The notes below the pieces were generated by a model. That model was not told the DNA's origin. It was given only the letters and a program-made list of their open reading frames with translations, and searched no databases. A program made the translations under genes and the position numbers. Shown here one piece after another: positions 9,558 through 18,286 of a stretch of DNA of 64,000 nucleotides. The stretch's first letter is position 1; the number at the start of each line of letters is the position of its first letter. The stretch comes from CAZKBP01 sp964551015 (GTDB lineage: Bacteria > Bacteroidota > Bacteroidia > Cytophagales > Microscillaceae). The stretch lies in the NCBI GenBank assembly GCA_964551015.1, contig CAZKBP010000008.1, forward strand, positions 1 through 64,000, written 5' to 3'.

Positions 9558-12461
9558 ATGTCTACTTCGGTAACAATTATCTTCCTCGCGATTTCATTTT
9601 TTCTGATCGCTCGTGGTTTACTCAGAGACCAAAGGCCACTCGTGATTAGTGGGGTGGCGGTGCTCGTTTTGTCTATTTTATTCTTTCAGTTCTTAGGTTT
9701 TTGGGGTGAATTTTTGTGGTTCAAATCCTTGGGCTATGAAGATCGCCTCTTGGTGACCTTAGCTACGCAGGCGATCTTTTTGGTAGCTGGAGCCTTGGCG
9801 GGTGGTATTATGATTTATTTCCTGAATTACCCTTCTGCCCCGAGAGCAAAGATCGTGGTCAGATTTGCTGCCTTGTTGGGTGTTTTTCTGGGGGGACTCT
9901 GGGGCTTTGGCAATTGGGAAGTCTTTTTAAAATATTTGTACCAAGTTCCTACCGAGATTACGGAGCCTATCCACGGGCTACCCACTTCCTTTTACCTCTT
10001 TAGTTTGCCCTTTTATGAATCCATATACAACGTGATTTGGCTGCTCAGTTTTCTTTCTGTCATTACGTCTTTGATCGTAAATTATAGCTTGAATTTGGAA
10101 ATTTATCAGGAAAACGGAAGATATCAATTTAATTACCGAGGAGCCAATAGTAAAGTACAGGAAAGCAGATATCAACGTGTCTTCTTAAACGCGGGGATAT
10201 TCCTTATTATACTGGCCTTGGGTAAGGTACTCAATCGTTATGAAGTTTTATTCTCAGACTGGGGAGCCGTCCACGGCCCGGGTTGGGTAGATGTTAATAT
10301 TCGTCTTCCTGCTTTCTCGATTGTAGCGATTACTACGCTGGTGTTAGGCATTTTGATTATGATCCCTAGTTTTAGGAATCGGGTGCGGGATTTGTTCCGA
10401 AAAATGGGTGCTTACAAATCCGAATCCAACCCCAGATTGATTTTGCCTTTCTTTGGAGGGTTAGTACTCATTGTTTGGGGAGTAGCCTTAGCCTTGATCC
10501 CGACCGTGTGGCAGTCCCTGAGAGTAGAACCCAATGAGATTACTTTCGAGAAGCAATATATCGCTCATAACATTGATTTTACCCGCTTGGGTTTTCGCCT
10601 GCACGAGGTAGAGGAGCAAGAGTTTCCGGCCTCTGACCGATTGACATCCCAGATGATTCAAGACAATGAAAACATTATCAGTAATGTTCGTCTCTGGGAT
10701 TGGCGTGCCTTAGACGCCGTGTATAAGCAATTTCAGGAGATTCGCTTGTACTACAAATTCAGGGATGTAGATATTGATCGCTATCGCATTGATGGCAAAT
10801 ATCGGGAGGTGATGGTTTCGGCCAGAGAGATGGATTTGACTAACCTACCCACGCAAAGCCAAACCTTTGTCAATCAACGCTTTAAGTATACTCACGGCTA
10901 CGGAATCACGCTCACTACCGTCAATGAATTTACCCGTGAAGGGCTGCCCAATATGATTATCAAGGATATTCCTCCCAAAACCAAAGTCGCTTCCTTAGAA
11001 GTAAAGCAACCTCAAATCTATTACGGGGAAGAAACGAGTTCTTACGTGATTGTCAATTCCAAGGAAGAAGAATTGGATTATCCCAAAGGGGAGAGTAATG
11101 CTTACAATCGCTACGAAGGCAAAGGTGGTGTGGAAATGGGCAATTTTTGGCGCAAGTTTATTTACAGTTGGAAATTTGGTGGCTCAAGGCTCTTATTCTC
11201 TAATTATCCTAAGCCCGACAGCCGGATCATGTTTCACCGCAATATCCGCGAAAGGGTCAAAATCTTGGCTCCTTTTCTACATTTTGACCGTGATCCTTAT
11301 ATTGTACTGGCTGACGGCCAACTTTATTGGATGATTGATGCTTACACGACTTCCTCTTATTTTCCTTACAGTGAACCTTTTGGCTCAGCGACCGCCGCCG
11401 ATTCTCAGATGGATTCGGAAGCTTTGTTTGCTGGAAATCGAGCACGCCTAAACCGCGCTAATTACGTGCGCAACTCCGTAAAAGCCACCGTCAATGCCTA
11501 CACGGGTGAGGTAGATTTTTATATTTTTGACGAAAAAGATGCTTTAATTCAAGTCTGGGACAAAATTTTCCCCGGTTTGCTAAAGCCCCGTAGCGAAATG
11601 CCCAAGGAATTAGCCTCACACGTACGCTATCCAGTGGGTATGCTCTCCGTACAAGGTCTGGTGTATGCTAAATATCATATGAATGACCCCACGGTATTCT
11701 ACAATCAGGAAGACCTTTGGATTCGTGCCACCGAGAAATACTATCAAGATGTAAAACCCGTCTCTCCCTATTATATCATGTGGGAATTGCCCGGCGGAAA
11801 GGAACCTGAATTTGTCTTGATGCAACCTTACACGCCCAAAAATCGCCAAGTGCTCATCGGTTGGATTGCTGGACTCTGTGATCCAGATAATTATGGGCGT
11901 TTTCTGGCCTACAAATTCCCCAAAGATCGTCGGGTACTCGGCCCCCAACAGGTAGAAACCAAGATTGACCAAAACTCTTATCTCTCAGGGCAATTAACCC
12001 TTTGGGATCAAAGAGGCTCCAATGTGATCCGAGGGAATGTATTAGCCATCCCGATTGAAAATACGCTCATTTATGTAGAACCTATTTATCTACAGGCCGA
12101 AACTGCCGCTTATCCTGAGCTGAGACTCGTCGCTGTGATGCATAATGACCGCCTGAGCTACGCCCAAAGCTTTGAGGAGGCACTGCGTGGAATCCTGGAG
12201 GGAGTGAGTTCGGAGCGCCCTCTGGCTGAGGAAGGACAGCCCGCGAATCCAGATGCTTCTCAGGAAGAATTAATCCAAGAAGCCAATCGCGCCTTTGAGG
12301 ATTATCTCCGCCTACAAGGAGAGCGTCAATTTGAAAAAGCCGGAAAAGCTTTGCAAGAGCTAGAAAATACTTTGAACCGCTTGGCTAAACCTGCGGGAGA
12401 TACGAGTAATCAGAATGAAAATAATACTGAAGAACAAGATGCGATTCTAAAAGAAGAGTAG
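9558..12461 (+). CDS. UPF0182 family large membrane protein
   Basis: 967 residues. The N-terminal third has seven hydrophobic helices (first at residues 2-22, last near 300-320). It is followed by a large soluble domain with the UPF0182 (COG1615) hallmarks: FVNQRFKYTHGYG, IYYGEETSSYVIV, FSNYPKPDSRI and the downstream HVRYPVGMLSVQG. The C-terminus ends in an acidic, low-complexity tail (NQNENNTEEQDAILKEE). The length is typical for the family. Function is unknown; the soluble domain probably faces outside. I associate the family mainly with Actinobacteria, Cyanobacteria and Firmicutes, so a Bacteroidota copy may reflect transfer. A strong terminator follows at 12485. Confidence 0.92.
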   Translation: MSTSVTIIFLAISFFLIARGLLRDQRPLVISGVAVLVLSILFFQFLGFWGEFLWFKSLGYEDRLLVTLATQAIFLVAGALAGGIMIYFLNYPSAPRAKIVVRFAALLGVFLGGLWGFGNWEVFLKYLYQVPTEITEPIHGLPTSFYLFSLPFYESIYNVIWLLSFLSVITSLIVNYSLNLEIYQENGRYQFNYRGANSKVQESRYQRVFLNAGIFLIILALGKVLNRYEVLFSDWGAVHGPGWVDVNIRLPAFSIVAITTLVLGILIMIPSFRNRVRDLFRKMGAYKSESNPRLILPFFGGLVLIVWGVALALIPTVWQSLRVEPNEITFEKQYIAHNIDFTRLGFRLHEVEEQEFPASDRLTSQMIQDNENIISNVRLWDWRALDAVYKQFQEIRLYYKFRDVDIDRYRIDGKYREVMVSAREMDLTNLPTQSQTFVNQRFKYTHGYGITLTTVNEFTREGLPNMIIKDIPPKTKVASLEVKQPQIYYGEETSSYVIVNSKEEELDYPKGESNAYNRYEGKGGVEMGNFWRKFIYSWKFGGSRLLFSNYPKPDSRIMFHRNIRERVKILAPFLHFDRDPYIVLADGQLYWMIDAYTTSSYFPYSEPFGSATAADSQMDSEALFAGNRARLNRANYVRNSVKATVNAYTGEVDFYIFDEKDALIQVWDKIFPGLLKPRSEMPKELASHVRYPVGMLSVQGLVYAKYHMNDPTVFYNQEDLWIRATEKYYQDVKPVSPYYIMWELPGGKEPEFVLMQPYTPKNRQVLIGWIAGLCDPDNYGRFLAYKFPKDRRVLGPQQVETKIDQNSYLSGQLTLWDQRGSNVIRGNVLAIPIENTLIYVEPIYLQAETAAYPELRLVAVMHNDRLSYAQSFEEALRGILEGVSSERPLAEEGQPANPDASQEELIQEANRAFEDYLRLQGERQFEKAGKALQELENTLNRLAKPAGDTSNQNENNTEEQDAILKEE

Positions 12462-12484
12462 AAGTACTCCTGTTTTCTGTCTTC

Positions 12485-12520
12485 AAAACCCTTAGATTTG
12501 TTTCAAAGTCTAGGGGTTTT
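12485..12520 (+). terminator. Rho-independent terminator after the UPF0182 gene
   Basis: An inverted repeat AAAACCCTTAGATTTG / CAAAGTCTAGGGGTTTT with a four-base loop starts about 24 bp after the stop codon. The 3' arm ends in TTTT followed by GTCTT. Stem quality is good with one or two mismatches. Confidence 0.7.
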
Positions 12521-12650
12521 GTCTTGAATCTCAGCATTTGATATTTACATGCCTTGCTTTGATTTTTGTAATTTTTTCTGGTTTGGATAGCCGATCTTTG
12601 TATTGTTATCAAACAAGCAATCATTCTTTACAAAATTAAATCAAAGCTAT

Positions 12651-13763
12651 ATGTCACTCGATCAATATTATACCCTCGGAAAATCAGGTTTACGCGTCAG
12701 TCGTCTTGCCCTCGGCACCATGACTTTTGGCTCGGAATGGGGCTGGGGCGCTGATAAAGAAAGCGCCCAGAAACTCTTTGATCATTACGTGGAAGCAGGT
12801 GGAAATTTTGTTGATACTGCTGACCTTTACACCAACGGAACCAGCGAAAAATGGCTAGGCGAATTTGTCAAAGCCCGTGGCCTGCGCGATAAAGTTGTGA
12901 TCGCTACCAAATTTAGCTACAATGCCGAACCCAGCAACCCCAATGCGGGCGGAAATGGCCGTAAAAATATCCTCCGTGCCGTAGAAGGTTCCCTGAAAAG
13001 ACTGGATACAGACTACATCGACCTCTATTTTCTGCACACCTGGGATACCCTCACACGCCCCGAGGAGGTCATGCGAACCCTCGATGATCTGGTCAAAGCG
13101 GGTAAAATCCGCCACATCGGTCTTTCGGATGTGCCTGCTTGGTACGCCTCTCGTGCACAAACTTTGGCCGAATGGAGAGGCTACGAACCGATCTCCGCTT
13201 TGCAAATGGAGTACTCCTTGATAGAAAGAAACCTAGAAAATGAATTCGTAGATTTAGGCCAAGAAACTGGCATGGGCATCATGGTTTGGAGCCCCTTGGC
13301 GAGTGGTTTGCTCTCAGGCAAATACCAACCATCCCAAGATAAAATAGAAGGTGAAGGACGCCTAGCGGCCATGGCGGGCACAGACAATCCAGCTTTCAAT
13401 AAATTTACGGAACGTAATTGGAAAATCGTAGCTACACTGGAAGAAGTTGCCAACGAAATCGGACAATCTATGGCCTCCGTCGCCATCAATTGGGTGGCCA
13501 ATCAGCCCAGTGTATCGAGCGTGATCTTGGGAGCCACCAAGCTTTCTCAATTGGAGCAGAATACGGTAGCCTTGGACTTTGACATTCCCCGAGAATTGAT
13601 GCAAAAATTAAATGAGGCCAGTCAGCCCGAGGTAAACTTTCCTTACAGCTTCTTCACCCCCGGTATGCAGGCTATGCTCACAGGTGGAGCCAAGGTCGGT
13701 GATAAGCCAGATTCTTACCTAAAACATAAGTTTATCGATGCTAAGCCCGCTGGGGTGGAGTAA
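12651..13763 (+). CDS. Aldo/keto reductase
   Basis: 370 residues from the ATG at 12651 (MSLDQYYTLGKSGLRVSRLA). An in-frame TTG at 12603 is less likely. The family signature is clear: LALGTMTFGSEWGWG, catalytic Asp and Tyr in GGNFVDTADLYTNG, catalytic Lys in VVIATKFSYN, and His in YFLHTWD. The NADP-binding region is near QPSVSSVILGATKLSQLEQN. It is closest to the AKR group of potassium-channel beta-subunit/YajO-like oxidoreductases. It is cytoplasmic, monocistronic, and followed by a strong terminator. Substrate is not assignable. Confidence 0.93.
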   Translation: MSLDQYYTLGKSGLRVSRLALGTMTFGSEWGWGADKESAQKLFDHYVEAGGNFVDTADLYTNGTSEKWLGEFVKARGLRDKVVIATKFSYNAEPSNPNAGGNGRKNILRAVEGSLKRLDTDYIDLYFLHTWDTLTRPEEVMRTLDDLVKAGKIRHIGLSDVPAWYASRAQTLAEWRGYEPISALQMEYSLIERNLENEFVDLGQETGMGIMVWSPLASGLLSGKYQPSQDKIEGEGRLAAMAGTDNPAFNKFTERNWKIVATLEEVANEIGQSMASVAINWVANQPSVSSVILGATKLSQLEQNTVALDFDIPRELMQKLNEASQPEVNFPYSFFTPGMQAMLTGGAKVGDKPDSYLKHKFIDAKPAGVE

Positions 13764-13786
13764 GAAAAGTTGGATGTTTCTGATTA

Positions 13787-13817
13787 CAAAGGCGGTAGTA
13801 GTTGCCGCCTTTGTTTT
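13787..13817 (+). terminator. Rho-independent terminator after aldo/keto reductase
   Basis: A perfect 9-bp stem CAAAGGCGG / CCGCCTTTG (13787-13795 and 13805-13813) with a 9-base loop is followed by TTTTA, 24 bp after the stop codon. Confidence 0.85.
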
Positions 13818-13840
13818 ATAGGTTATTTATTCTTCCGTTT

Positions 13841-14014
13841 TTACTGTTTTACTGTCCAAAAATCCTCATAGTTTTTGAAAAAGACCTTATCAAGCTTAGT
13901 TACCTCCAATCTATTATCCATGATTTCAAAAAGAAAAATCTGGCTATTGTAATATCCTAGCATTTTGCCATCCAAAGTAAAGTTCAGGCATTTCTGAATC
14001 TTGACAACTGACAA
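13841..14014 (-). pseudogene. C-terminal remnant of an unknown protein
   Basis: A 57-codon open stretch on the minus strand lies in the otherwise gene-free 13.8-14.3 kb region. Its translation looks protein-like, with alternating hydrophobic and charged residues (KMLGYYNSQIFLFEIMDN, LEVTKLDKVFFKNYEDFW) rather than random. There is no good start codon; an in-frame TAA sits just upstream at 14015-14017. I read it as the tail of a decayed gene. A short real ORF starting at the internal ATG (MLGYY) is the alternative. Family not recognised. Confidence 0.35.
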
Positions 14015-14178
14015 TTAAAAGGCAAACTAGAGATAGGATAAGCAGGTCTTTTCTGAGAATTAGAAGCTAGTTTTTAAGCAAAAGGTTGAGGACATCCTAT
14101 TTTTGAATTAGGCATTCAAGAAGTAGGAGAATTTTTAAAATTCAATCGTATGACATAGATTTTTTTGCTTTTCATCAA

Positions 14179-14263
14179 GCACCAAAATAGTTGAGATATT
14201 TTCTCCATAGCGTGGGGCTTGCAAGCTATGGAAATTAGAGCAAATGCACCAAAATAATTGAGA
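14179..14263. repeat. Direct-repeat-flanked hairpin, possible element scar
   Basis: Two 18-bp copies (GCACCAAAATAGTTGAGA at 14179-14196 and GCACCAAAATAATTGAGA at 14246-14263, 17/18 identical) flank a perfect 8-bp inverted repeat TCCATAGC / GCTATGGA (14204-14211 and 14225-14232). The arrangement sits next to a gene remnant and a truncated gene, so it may be the footprint of a small mobile element. No transposase is present. Confidence 0.4.
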
Positions 14264-14291
14264 CTTTAAAAGTTTCCTGTGGCGTATCTTT

Positions 14292-14771
14292 TTACCCTGT
14301 TGCTGATTCTAAAATCATCTTCTTGATCAGAGAGATTTGTCCCAAGTGATAATAGGCGTGCTCGATCATACCTTCTATATTTCTTCGGTAGGTTCCGTAT
14401 TTCTCATCTACGAAGGTATCAGCTAATTTTTCGGAAGTCATCAGCTCGACTTGCTTGGCAAACTTTTCGGCATTTGTCCGCAAGCCAGTACGCAGACGAT
14501 CCCAATCCTCTTCGGATGAAATAGGTGGAAGTTCAAAGCTGTATTTGTCCCGAATTTCAAGTACTCCACCCTCAAGAACCTTCAGCACGCCGCCCAGATA
14601 GTAATCAAGATGGTAAGTCAGGGCGGCGATCGTGTTGAGGCTTCCGATGTGGGTCGTGGCTTGTTTCCAAGTTATGTCGGATAATAAATCTTTGTAATTG
14701 GTATTAGCAATCCATTTCCCGTCCAAAAATACCTCTCGGACACGGTTTGCCATTGATTTCGCGTTTTCCAT
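14292..14771 (-). CDS. DinB-like four-helix-bundle protein
   Basis: 159 residues with the DinB/YfiT-like layout: four predicted helices, a metal-ligand His in the second (ALTYHLDYYLGG) and the paired His motif in the last (HAYYHLGQISLI). These three histidines are the usual metal-binding triad. Bacteroidota DinB proteins (DUF1572-like) of this size are thought to be metal-dependent thiol-transferase or hydrolase-like enzymes; no substrate is known here. It lies next to a GyrI-like fragment, a pairing often seen among small stress or detoxification genes. Confidence 0.82.
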   Translation of the reverse strand: MENAKSMANRVREVFLDGKWIANTNYKDLLSDITWKQATTHIGSLNTIAALTYHLDYYLGGVLKVLEGGVLEIRDKYSFELPPISSEEDWDRLRTGLRTNAEKFAKQVELMTSEKLADTFVDEKYGTYRRNIEGMIEHAYYHLGQISLIKKMILESATG

Positions 14772-14955
14772 TTATTTTTGATAATTAGATTTGGTATTGA
14801 GTCCAAAACTCAGAAAGACTCAATGCCGTTCTTGCGTGATTCCGACCACGATATAAGTGGGGAGTTAAAGCGAAAATACAGATAGATTTTAGGGAATTGG
14901 GTATAAAAATTCTCTAAAAATAAGAAAATAATAATCAACCACTCACCACGAATAG

Positions 14956-15246
14956 CTATTTAACCGGAATCCAAATCTCTTCTTCTGAATCCGGATCATT
15001 TCTCTTGGTTTTCTCACCAAGTAGATCAAAGTGTGGCCGATCATCTAGAGTAAAATCTGAGTTAGGAAGCCACTCTTGGAAGATATACTCGAAGGTACTC
15101 GTATCACTACTCAAGCCTCGATGCAGAAAAACAGCATACTTCCCTCCTACTAGGTCAAAGGTTTCCATACCTTCGGGAATCTCTGCATAAGCACTCACCT
15201 CGACGGCCGCCCATTTGGTAAAATGCTTTTGGATTAGTTTGATGAC
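14956..15246 (-). pseudogene. 5'-truncated GyrI-like small-molecule-binding protein
   Basis: The frame encodes the C-terminal part of a GyrI-like/AraC effector-binding domain: KWAAVEV, IPEGMETFDLVGGKYAVF, EYIFQEWLPNSDFTLDDRPH, ending EEEIWIPVK. Full-length relatives are about 150-160 residues and begin with roughly 60 residues that are missing here. The conserved KWAAVEV lies upstream of the only usable start (GTG at 15198), and an in-frame TGA stands at 15247-15249. I therefore treat it as a decayed gene, although an 80-residue product from the GTG cannot be excluded. Confidence 0.65.
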
Positions 15247-15300
15247 TCAGCCTTCGGACGAGTCCACAAAAATTACTTCTTCAGCCGTGATTAAATCAAT

Positions 15301-15341
15301 AAAAAAGTCTTCGGATTTCCTAGATGAAATCTGAAGACTTT
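15301..15341 (-). terminator. Terminator of the lipase-like gene
   Basis: A 16-bp inverted repeat (15304-15319 and 15326-15341, arms around GTCTTC and GAAGAC, one mismatch) with a six-base loop lies 25 bp past the stop of the minus-strand hydrolase. On the minus strand the hairpin runs into a T-tract. Confidence 0.85.
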
Positions 15342-15365
15342 ACATTTTTTTAGATAGTTCCATGT

Positions 15366-16124
15366 TTAGGCTATCATTCCGTATCTTTCTCGGAAGGGCA
15401 TCCAATCTCCTTCTTGCTGTGAGAGCCTCTCGGCGATATGCAACAAAACCATAGGGTTATGCCCTAAGCCACAATGACTGCCTATCACTTCTATGTTTTC
15501 TGTCATGGGGCCAGTGTGTTTCTCCAAACAATGTTTCCAAGACACAATCCCATCCGTGCGAGTATAAATAGCGGTGGTGGGCACAGGAGGTGCTTGAGTG
15601 AAACGGGCGAGCAATTCAGGATCTATATCTTGGTTTTTTCTCCCAGAAATCATCTCATAAACCCAAGAAGCATTGCTATCTTGCCCGATGCCTCGGAATG
15701 GAGAACCCATGGTAATGATCTGTCTTACAGCATGGGGTTGTTTTCTGGCAATTTCACGGGCATAAACGCCACCCAAGCTCCAACCGATCAGGCTCACTTT
15801 GCGCCCGTATTTCGCCCGAAGATGCTTCACTCGCTCGTTCATCAAATCTTCCAAATCCTCGTAGTTTGCCCAATTTCTGCCTAGCTCCCAAGGATAAGGT
15901 TGATAACCTAGTTGTTTCAGATAAGAGCGCAGTACGCGCGTAGAGCGATCACTCGCTACAAAGCCAGGCAGCACCAAGATTGGATGTCCATCTCCCTTGG
16001 GAATATTTGCCATCATTTGTAACAGAGGCAAGCCGACCATTTGGACACTAAATTCTAAAAAGGCACGACTTTCCAATAATAATAAGAGAGGCGAAGGTCG
16101 CCCAATTTTTTCTTTAACTTCCAT
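15366..16124 (-). CDS. Lipase-like alpha/beta hydrolase (PGAP1/triacylglycerol-lipase type)
   Basis: 252 residues. VLVLPGFVASDRSTRVLRSY gives the oxyanion region, VSLIGWSLGGVYAREIA carries the nucleophile Ser in G-W-S-L-G, and MGSPFRG follows as in triacylglycerol lipases and PGAP1-like proteins. The acid is probably in IYTRTDGIVSW and the catalytic His in GSHCGLGHNP. There is no obvious signal peptide. It is likely an esterase or lipase acting on acyl esters; exact substrate unknown. It is monocistronic with a strong terminator. Confidence 0.86.
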   Translation of the reverse strand: MEVKEKIGRPSPLLLLLESRAFLEFSVQMVGLPLLQMMANIPKGDGHPILVLPGFVASDRSTRVLRSYLKQLGYQPYPWELGRNWANYEDLEDLMNERVKHLRAKYGRKVSLIGWSLGGVYAREIARKQPHAVRQIITMGSPFRGIGQDSNASWVYEMISGRKNQDIDPELLARFTQAPPVPTTAIYTRTDGIVSWKHCLEKHTGPMTENIEVIGSHCGLGHNPMVLLHIAERLSQQEGDWMPFRERYGMIA

Positions 16125-16274
16125 AATTTAATTTGTTTCAGTAGAATAGAACAGTTTGTAGGTAATCAGGCAGGTTGATATGCTTTTGAGAGACAGACCA
16201 AACCAGGCTTTTTTCATTTGAGTTAGGATGACATTTTCAGCTTTTTTTTGAAAAAAAAGCTTGAATAAATTCAT

Positions 16275-16307
16275 TTTGATCAAAAAAAGTCGAAAAAGTT
16301 ATATTTA
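16275..16307 (+). promoter_or_regulatory. Strong Bacteroidota-type promoter candidate (-33 TTTG, -7 TATATTTA)
   Basis: TTTG at 16275-16278 and TATATTTA at 16300-16307 are separated by 21 bases, close to the Bacteroidota consensus TTTG / TAnnTTTG (7 of 8 positions in the -7 box). It points to the plus strand, away from the minus-strand hydrolase and toward a 30-codon ORF at 16331. The expected transcript would run against the 3' end of ettA. Confidence 0.5.
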
Positions 16308-16330
16308 CCCTTTAAATATAAATAAAAAAT

Positions 16331-16423
16331 ATGGAAAAAGAAATATTTTCCTATTTGTTCCTGCAAAAAATGTGCAGAATGAGAGCGGAGCTTTCTAATG
16401 AAACCCGAATCATTCTGCTTTAA
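16331..16423 (+). CDS. Possible 30-residue microprotein or leader of a small RNA
   Basis: ATG at 16331 opens a 30-codon frame (MEKEIFSYLFLQKMCRMRAE onward, ending in a hydrophobic IILL), about 18 bases after the predicted transcription start and in an AT-rich leader. A weak hairpin TTCTG / CAGAA follows. No homologue is recognised. It is the only candidate gene in the 322-bp space between the hydrolase and ettA; the transcript could equally be a non-coding or antisense RNA for ettA. Confidence 0.3.
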   Translation: MEKEIFSYLFLQKMCRMRAELSNETRIILL

Positions 16424-16446
16424 AAAACAGAAAAAGCCAAAAAAGT

Positions 16447-18117
16447 TTACTTTCTCACGGGGTTTTTATATTTGATTCGCTTAGGGCCTTCATCGCCCAA
16501 TCTTTTACGCCGATTTTCCTCATAGTCAGAATAATTACCTTCAAACCAATTTACTTGCGAATTTCCTTCGAAAGCCAGAATATGGGTAGCAATTCGGTCT
16601 AAGAACCAGCGGTCGTGGGAAATCACCACGGCACAACCCGCAAAATTTTCCAGTCCTTCTTCCAAAGCTCTCAAAGTATTAACATCCAAATCATTGGTTG
16701 GCTCATCCAATAGGATCAAATTCCCCCCCTGCTTGAGGGCAATGGCTAAGTGCGCCCGATTGCGTTCTCCCCCCGAGAGTTGCCCTACTTTTTTCTGTTG
16801 GTCGGTTCCGCTAAAGTTAAATTTACTCACGTAGGCACGCGCATTCACTTCCTTGCCACCGACATTTAGAATTTCATTTCCTCCCGAAATCGCTTCATAG
16901 ACCGTCTCATCGGGTTTTAAGTCATCGTGTTCTTGATCCACATAGGCCAATTTGACGGTTTCTCCTACTTCAAAATGTCCCTGATCTGGCTCCACCTGCC
17001 CGGTGATGAGGCGGAAGAGGCTGGTTTTTCCGGCACCATTTGGCCCGATAATCCCCACGATTCCGGCGGGGGGCAGTGAAAAACTAAGGTTCTCGAAGAG
17101 TAATTTGTCCCCGTAAGCCTTGGAGAGATTTTGGGCTTCAATCACTTTATTTCCCAAGCGAGGGCCGGGCGGGATAAAAAGCTCCAGCTTCTCTTCTTTT
17201 TGCTTGGCTTCTTCTCCCAGAAGCTGTTCGTAGGCATTCAAACGCGCTTTAGATTTGGTCTGCTTGGCCTTGGGGCTCATTCGTATCCATTCTAGTTCAC
17301 GTTCTAGGGTTTTCTGACGTTTGGTGGCTGATTTTTCTTCTTGTGCCAATCGTTTTTGTTTTTGCTCGAGCCACGAGGAGTAATTCCCTTTCCAGGGGAT
17401 GCCCTCTCCCCGATCTAACTCGAGAATCCACCCGGCCACATTGTCTAAGAAATAGCGGTCGTGGGTTACGGCGATTACGGTGCCTTTGTATTCTTGCAAA
17501 TGTCGCTCGAGCCACTGTACCGATTCGGCGTCCAGGTGGTTGGTCGGCTCATCTAGGAGGAGCACATCGGGTTCTCTGAGCAACAATCGGCAGAGTGCCA
17601 CCCTTCTCTTCTCTCCACCCGAGAGGTTGGCAACAGAAGCATCAGCGGGTGGGGTACGCAGGGCGTCCATGGCGATTTCTAACTTGGTTTCCAGGTTCCA
17701 GGCATCGTGCTGATCGAGTTTTTCCTGAATTTCTCCCTGCTCTTGCATCAATTTGTCAAAATCCGCATCAGGTTCAGCAAATTTCATGTTTATTTCCTCA
17801 TAAGCTTTGAGCAAATCCACCACTTCTTGCACGCCTTCTTCTACTACTTCCTTGACTGTTTTGGTTTTGTCTAATTCAGGTTCTTGCTCCAGATAGCCAA
17901 CCGAATATTCGGAGGAAGATACGACTTCACCCTGATAATCTTTATCAATTCCGGCAATTATCTTCAATAATGTAGATTTTCCCGAGCCATTGAGTCCAAT
18001 TACCCCGATTTTTGCTCCGTAAAAAAAAGACAAATAAATGTCCTTTAGCACCTGTTTTTTGGGTGGATAAATCTTGCTAACGCCAGACATTGAAAAAATA
18101 ATCGTCTCATTACTCAT
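16447..18117 (-). CDS. ettA: Energy-dependent translational throttle protein EttA (ABC-F)
   Basis: 556 residues, matching EttA length (about 555). There are two ABC ATPase domains without membrane segments. Walker A motifs are GLNGSGKSTLLK (residues 41-52) and GPNGAGKTSLFR (about 355), signatures LSGGEKRRVAL and LSGGERNRAHL, and Walker B motifs LLLDEPTNHLD and LLDEPTNDLD. The linker between the domains is the charged ABC-F interdomain helix region (ERELEWIRMSPKAKQTKSKA). EttA binds the ribosomal E site and gates the first peptide bond according to ADP/ATP ratio. It is transcribed alone, divergent from the DUF349 gene. Confidence 0.95.
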   Translation of the reverse strand: MSNETIIFSMSGVSKIYPPKKQVLKDIYLSFFYGAKIGVIGLNGSGKSTLLKIIAGIDKDYQGEVVSSSEYSVGYLEQEPELDKTKTVKEVVEEGVQEVVDLLKAYEEINMKFAEPDADFDKLMQEQGEIQEKLDQHDAWNLETKLEIAMDALRTPPADASVANLSGGEKRRVALCRLLLREPDVLLLDEPTNHLDAESVQWLERHLQEYKGTVIAVTHDRYFLDNVAGWILELDRGEGIPWKGNYSSWLEQKQKRLAQEEKSATKRQKTLERELEWIRMSPKAKQTKSKARLNAYEQLLGEEAKQKEEKLELFIPPGPRLGNKVIEAQNLSKAYGDKLLFENLSFSLPPAGIVGIIGPNGAGKTSLFRLITGQVEPDQGHFEVGETVKLAYVDQEHDDLKPDETVYEAISGGNEILNVGGKEVNARAYVSKFNFSGTDQQKKVGQLSGGERNRAHLAIALKQGGNLILLDEPTNDLDVNTLRALEEGLENFAGCAVVISHDRWFLDRIATHILAFEGNSQVNWFEGNYSDYEENRRKRLGDEGPKRIKYKNPVRK

Positions 18118-18286
18118 GTTTTTTGCTTTTTTTTTCTAAAATATCTTAAATATACGTAAGAAATAATAAGTAATAAAATAAGCGTTTTTTAGATAGGAAT
18201 TCATTAAAATTGCATTTATACCTAAATAATATATCATATAACACCTGTGGTGGGAATAGCCTAGAAAATAAAAGCTCATTGGAAAA

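Noticed and set aside
12603..12650. Upstream TTG start for the aldo/keto reductase
   Set aside because: It would add 16 residues before the conserved family start and lies right at the likely transcription start.
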